A stretch of 64,000 nucleotides of DNA from the NCBI GenBank assembly GCA_944325775.1, contig CALVBL010000002.1, forward strand, positions 70,533 to 134,532, read 5' to 3'. This DNA comes from an uncultured Helicobacter sp. GTDB lineage: Bacteria > Campylobacterota > Campylobacteria > Campylobacterales > Helicobacteraceae. The position numbers were made by a program, and so were the translations under genes. Positions within the stretch are counted from its first letter, which is position 1, and the number at the start of each line of letters is the position of its first letter. Shown here one piece after another: positions 62,223 through 64,000 of the stretch. The notes under the pieces are model-generated. The model searched no databases, was not told where the DNA came from, and saw only the letters and a program-made list of their open reading frames with translations.

Positions 62223-63441
62223 AGCGCACCATAAAAATCTGGGAATACGCCCTCTCATCTTGATGTGTGATGTGTGAGATTTTAGCCTGTGATTTATCGG
62301 TATTGAGGGCTTTTAGCAACTGCGTGATATGGGATTGCGTGGGAGCAGAGATATCCATAACCGCCACACTAGAACCTGTATTTTTAGCAAAGCTTATGCT
62401 ACTTGTGAGTGTGGAATGTTTAGAGAGGAGTGCGAAGGTCTTTTGCATAGATTCACTAAGCAGCGGGGCATTGAGTGAATCTAATATGAAAGAGATTTTT
62501 TGATACATTGCATTATTTTGTGCTAAAAGCTCGTTAAGCTCATTAGTCTGGGCGGCGGTGCTATGCTCAAGACTAAGGAAGTCGTATTCTTGGGATTGTA
62601 GTGCGGTGATTTGACTTTCCAGAGAGCGCGTGTGAGCTAAAAGCACATTGGGATAGATAAGTCCAAAGCCTATGCTAAGTGCGATTGCTAGGTTGCGCAA
62701 AATGTGTGTTTGTGCCTTGCCAAAAAGCCCAAAGGCATTGCGGACAAAGGCAAGTTTGTTGTGAAAGAGGGCTCTGATGTAGGTGTAACACTCATCTTTA
62801 CATTTTTGCACAAGAGTGTAGAATCTGCTGTGTTTGGTTCGCGAACGGACTGTGGTAGTTTCTAAAAGAGTTGTGGTTGGCATAGATTCTAGAATCTGGA
62901 GTGTGTGCTTGCCGAACATATTAGTGAAAAGCTGGACTTTTTGTGTGAGATTATCCTCTGTGCTAACAAGCGTGCTAAGAACCTGTGCATGATCGATGTA
63001 ATAGAGTATCTGGGACTTCCTGATATACACAAATCCCTGCTGAATGTGGAGCGCCAAAAGATGTGCGTCTAAAGCAATATCAGACACTTTGAGGTGTTTG
63101 GGTAGCTGGGCAAAAAGACTATGATCGATAAAATACGCCTCGCATTCCTGCAAGCTCGTCTCATAAAAATGTGGCTTGCAAGCAAAATAGAGACTATATG
63201 TGTGTGAAGGATAAGCAATGCCACACTCATAGGCTTTAGCATAGATAGATTCTATGATGTTCTCTGCACCTTCTTGAGTCTGGGAATGCAGCGATACAGG
63301 CACATCAAGTGTGAGTTTAGGTAGCTTGTCTAATTCACAAATATAGAGGATTTTGGCTCGTTTTGGAGTGTGAGATAAAGGCGCAAGAGTGCGCCGATCA
63401 AAAAGAGTACCACGATATAGTATGTATGAATATGCCGACAT
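62215..63441 (-). CDS. PilM/PilN- or GspL-like bitopic protein, first gene of the operon
   Basis: A 408-residue protein. Residues 1-250 form a cytoplasmic domain that could be a reduced actin-like (PilM/GspL) fold. A TM helix follows (about residues 250-270, AIALSIGFGLIYPNVLLA), then a coiled coil rich in N, L and Q and a PilN-like periplasmic domain. This matches the GspL layout and the CtsX position of Campylobacter. The ATG at 63441 has AAGG six bases before it and begins MSAYSYILYRGTLF; the upstream start at 63534 lacks such a site. Confidence 0.62.
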   Translation of the reverse strand: MSAYSYILYRGTLFDRRTLAPLSHTPKRAKILYICELDKLPKLTLDVPVSLHSQTQEGAENIIESIYAKAYECGIAYPSHTYSLYFACKPHFYETSLQECEAYFIDHSLFAQLPKHLKVSDIALDAHLLALHIQQGFVYIRKSQILYYIDHAQVLSTLVSTEDNLTQKVQLFTNMFGKHTLQILESMPTTTLLETTTVRSRTKHSRFYTLVQKCKDECYTYIRALFHNKLAFVRNAFGLFGKAQTHILRNLAIALSIGFGLIYPNVLLAHTRSLESQITALQSQEYDFLSLEHSTAAQTNELNELLAQNNAMYQKISFILDSLNAPLLSESMQKTFALLSKHSTLTSSISFAKNTGSSVAVMDISAPTQSHITQLLKALNTDKSQAKISHITHQDERAYSQIFMVRYE

Positions 63442-64000
63442 AGATAACCTTATGGACCTCAAAAATTTAAAATACATCTTAAAAGATTGTGTTTTGATCA
63501 CTTCAAGTCTGAATCTGAACTGAAACAAAATCATAATTAAATCCCGGAATTTTAGTTAAAGAAAACTTTATTTTTCATTAAATAGAAACTATAAAAATCC
63601 CAAAGCAAACTTTAAGCTTTGTATGTGTAGTATTTCGTTTCCCAATTTTTGAGAAGCTTAAAGTAATCAAGTTTTATCATCATTATTTGTTGGTTATTCT
63701 CGACTTAACCTCGATATTGATGTATAGGGTTTGCGATGTTTTGCTGATCATGGTTGTGGTGTTCTTTTACTTGAAATACTATCTGTAAATCTTTAACTTT
63801 ATTATCTGGACTTCCTTGGGTCTTTGGTTTGTTATGGTGCTTAGTACCGCACCGCATAAGACTTCTTAAGAAAAAGTTTGAGAGATTAAAGTCTATTTAG
63901 AATTTATGGAGGCATTATTTTGGGTAATGATCTTTGACATCTAAGCAAGAGATAAAAGAAGAGCATTGTGTAACCTTCTTTTGTTTCTTAGTTACTATTT
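63442..64000 (+). other. non-coding region, possible rRNA-operon leader at its right end
   Basis: No ORF with coding features on either strand. The left half is AT-rich and should hold the promoter of the secretin operon on the minus strand. On the plus strand, TATGGTGC and GCACCGCATA form a bulged hairpin near 63834-63860. TGATCTTTGACA (63928-63939) matches the rRNA antitermination boxA consensus TGCTCTTTAACA at 10 of 12 positions, and AAAAGAAG/CTTCTTTT forms a stem at 63954-63982. A stable-RNA gene may begin beyond the window. This is pattern-based. Confidence 0.35.

Noticed and set aside
1..64000. CRISPR arrays, tRNA genes, insertion sequences or prophage
   Set aside because: I saw no regularly spaced repeats, no cloverleaf with a GGTTCRA-type T arm, and no transposase, integrase or phage structural gene. 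Only the 177-bp repeat family has mobile-like features.

Overview
The window looks like chromosomal DNA of an enterohepatic-type Helicobacter (Campylobacterota), with GC in the 40s by eye. The evidence is gene content and order: a napAGHBLD cluster without napC, ccoNOQP followed by a DUF4006 gene, a long-form DapD, an alpha-class carbonic anhydrase, Csd3 next to a PgbA-like gene, and separate gatB and gatC. I found no tRNA, rRNA gene, CRISPR array, insertion sequence or prophage.

Layout. 0-5.6 kb: a Gfo/Idh/MocA dehydrogenase, then on the minus strand L13-S9, IlvE, a band-7 protein, HisIE and a DUF2393 membrane protein. 5.6-12.3 kb: a 428-bp structured leader and the periplasmic nitrate reductase operon. 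12.3-22.0 kb: minus-strand genes including a MarR regulator, TpiA, a TPR protein, Ung, GatC and DUF465; the cbb3 oxidase operon runs into FixH-like and TPM-like accessory genes and then into pseudopilin-like genes. 22.2-25.4 kb: DapD, two lipoproteins (one of the LPP20/FlgP type) and a PAP2 phosphatase. 25.4-30.7 kb: lactate permease divergent from lutABC and a ModE-type regulator. 30.8-34.3 kb: a frameshifted autotransporter and a carbonic anhydrase gene bracketed by 177-bp direct repeats. 34.3-41.1 kb: two M23 peptidases, a Nudix hydrolase, a PgbA-like protein, FlhB and a chemoreceptor with a c-type haem motif. 41.2-48.1 kb: GatB, an EI24 protein, a lipoprotein, Lnt, and ActP with its DUF485 partner. 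48.3-54.0 kb: a tripartite RND efflux operon. 54.0-57.0 kb: a small decayed ORF, GlmS and PldA. 57.0-63.4 kb: a six-gene type II secretion / type IV pilus-like operon. 63.4-64 kb: a non-coding leader that may precede an rRNA operon.

How the genes work together. Lactate uptake and oxidation feed electrons to quinone; nitrate reductase (through NapGH) and the high-affinity cbb3 oxidase are the terminal acceptors. This fits a microaerophile that also respires nitrate.

The most interesting material is the secretin/ATPase/platform operon at 57-63 kb, which resembles the Campylobacter cts competence system. Pseudopilin-like genes lie 40 kb away behind the oxidase operon. The heptamer AGATTCT/AGAATCT is strongly over-represented on both strands. 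Together these suggest, as inference only, a DNA-uptake machine with an uptake signal. A second item is a family of double-hairpin intergenic repeats at the 3' ends of minus-strand genes, two copies of which bracket the carbonic anhydrase gene.
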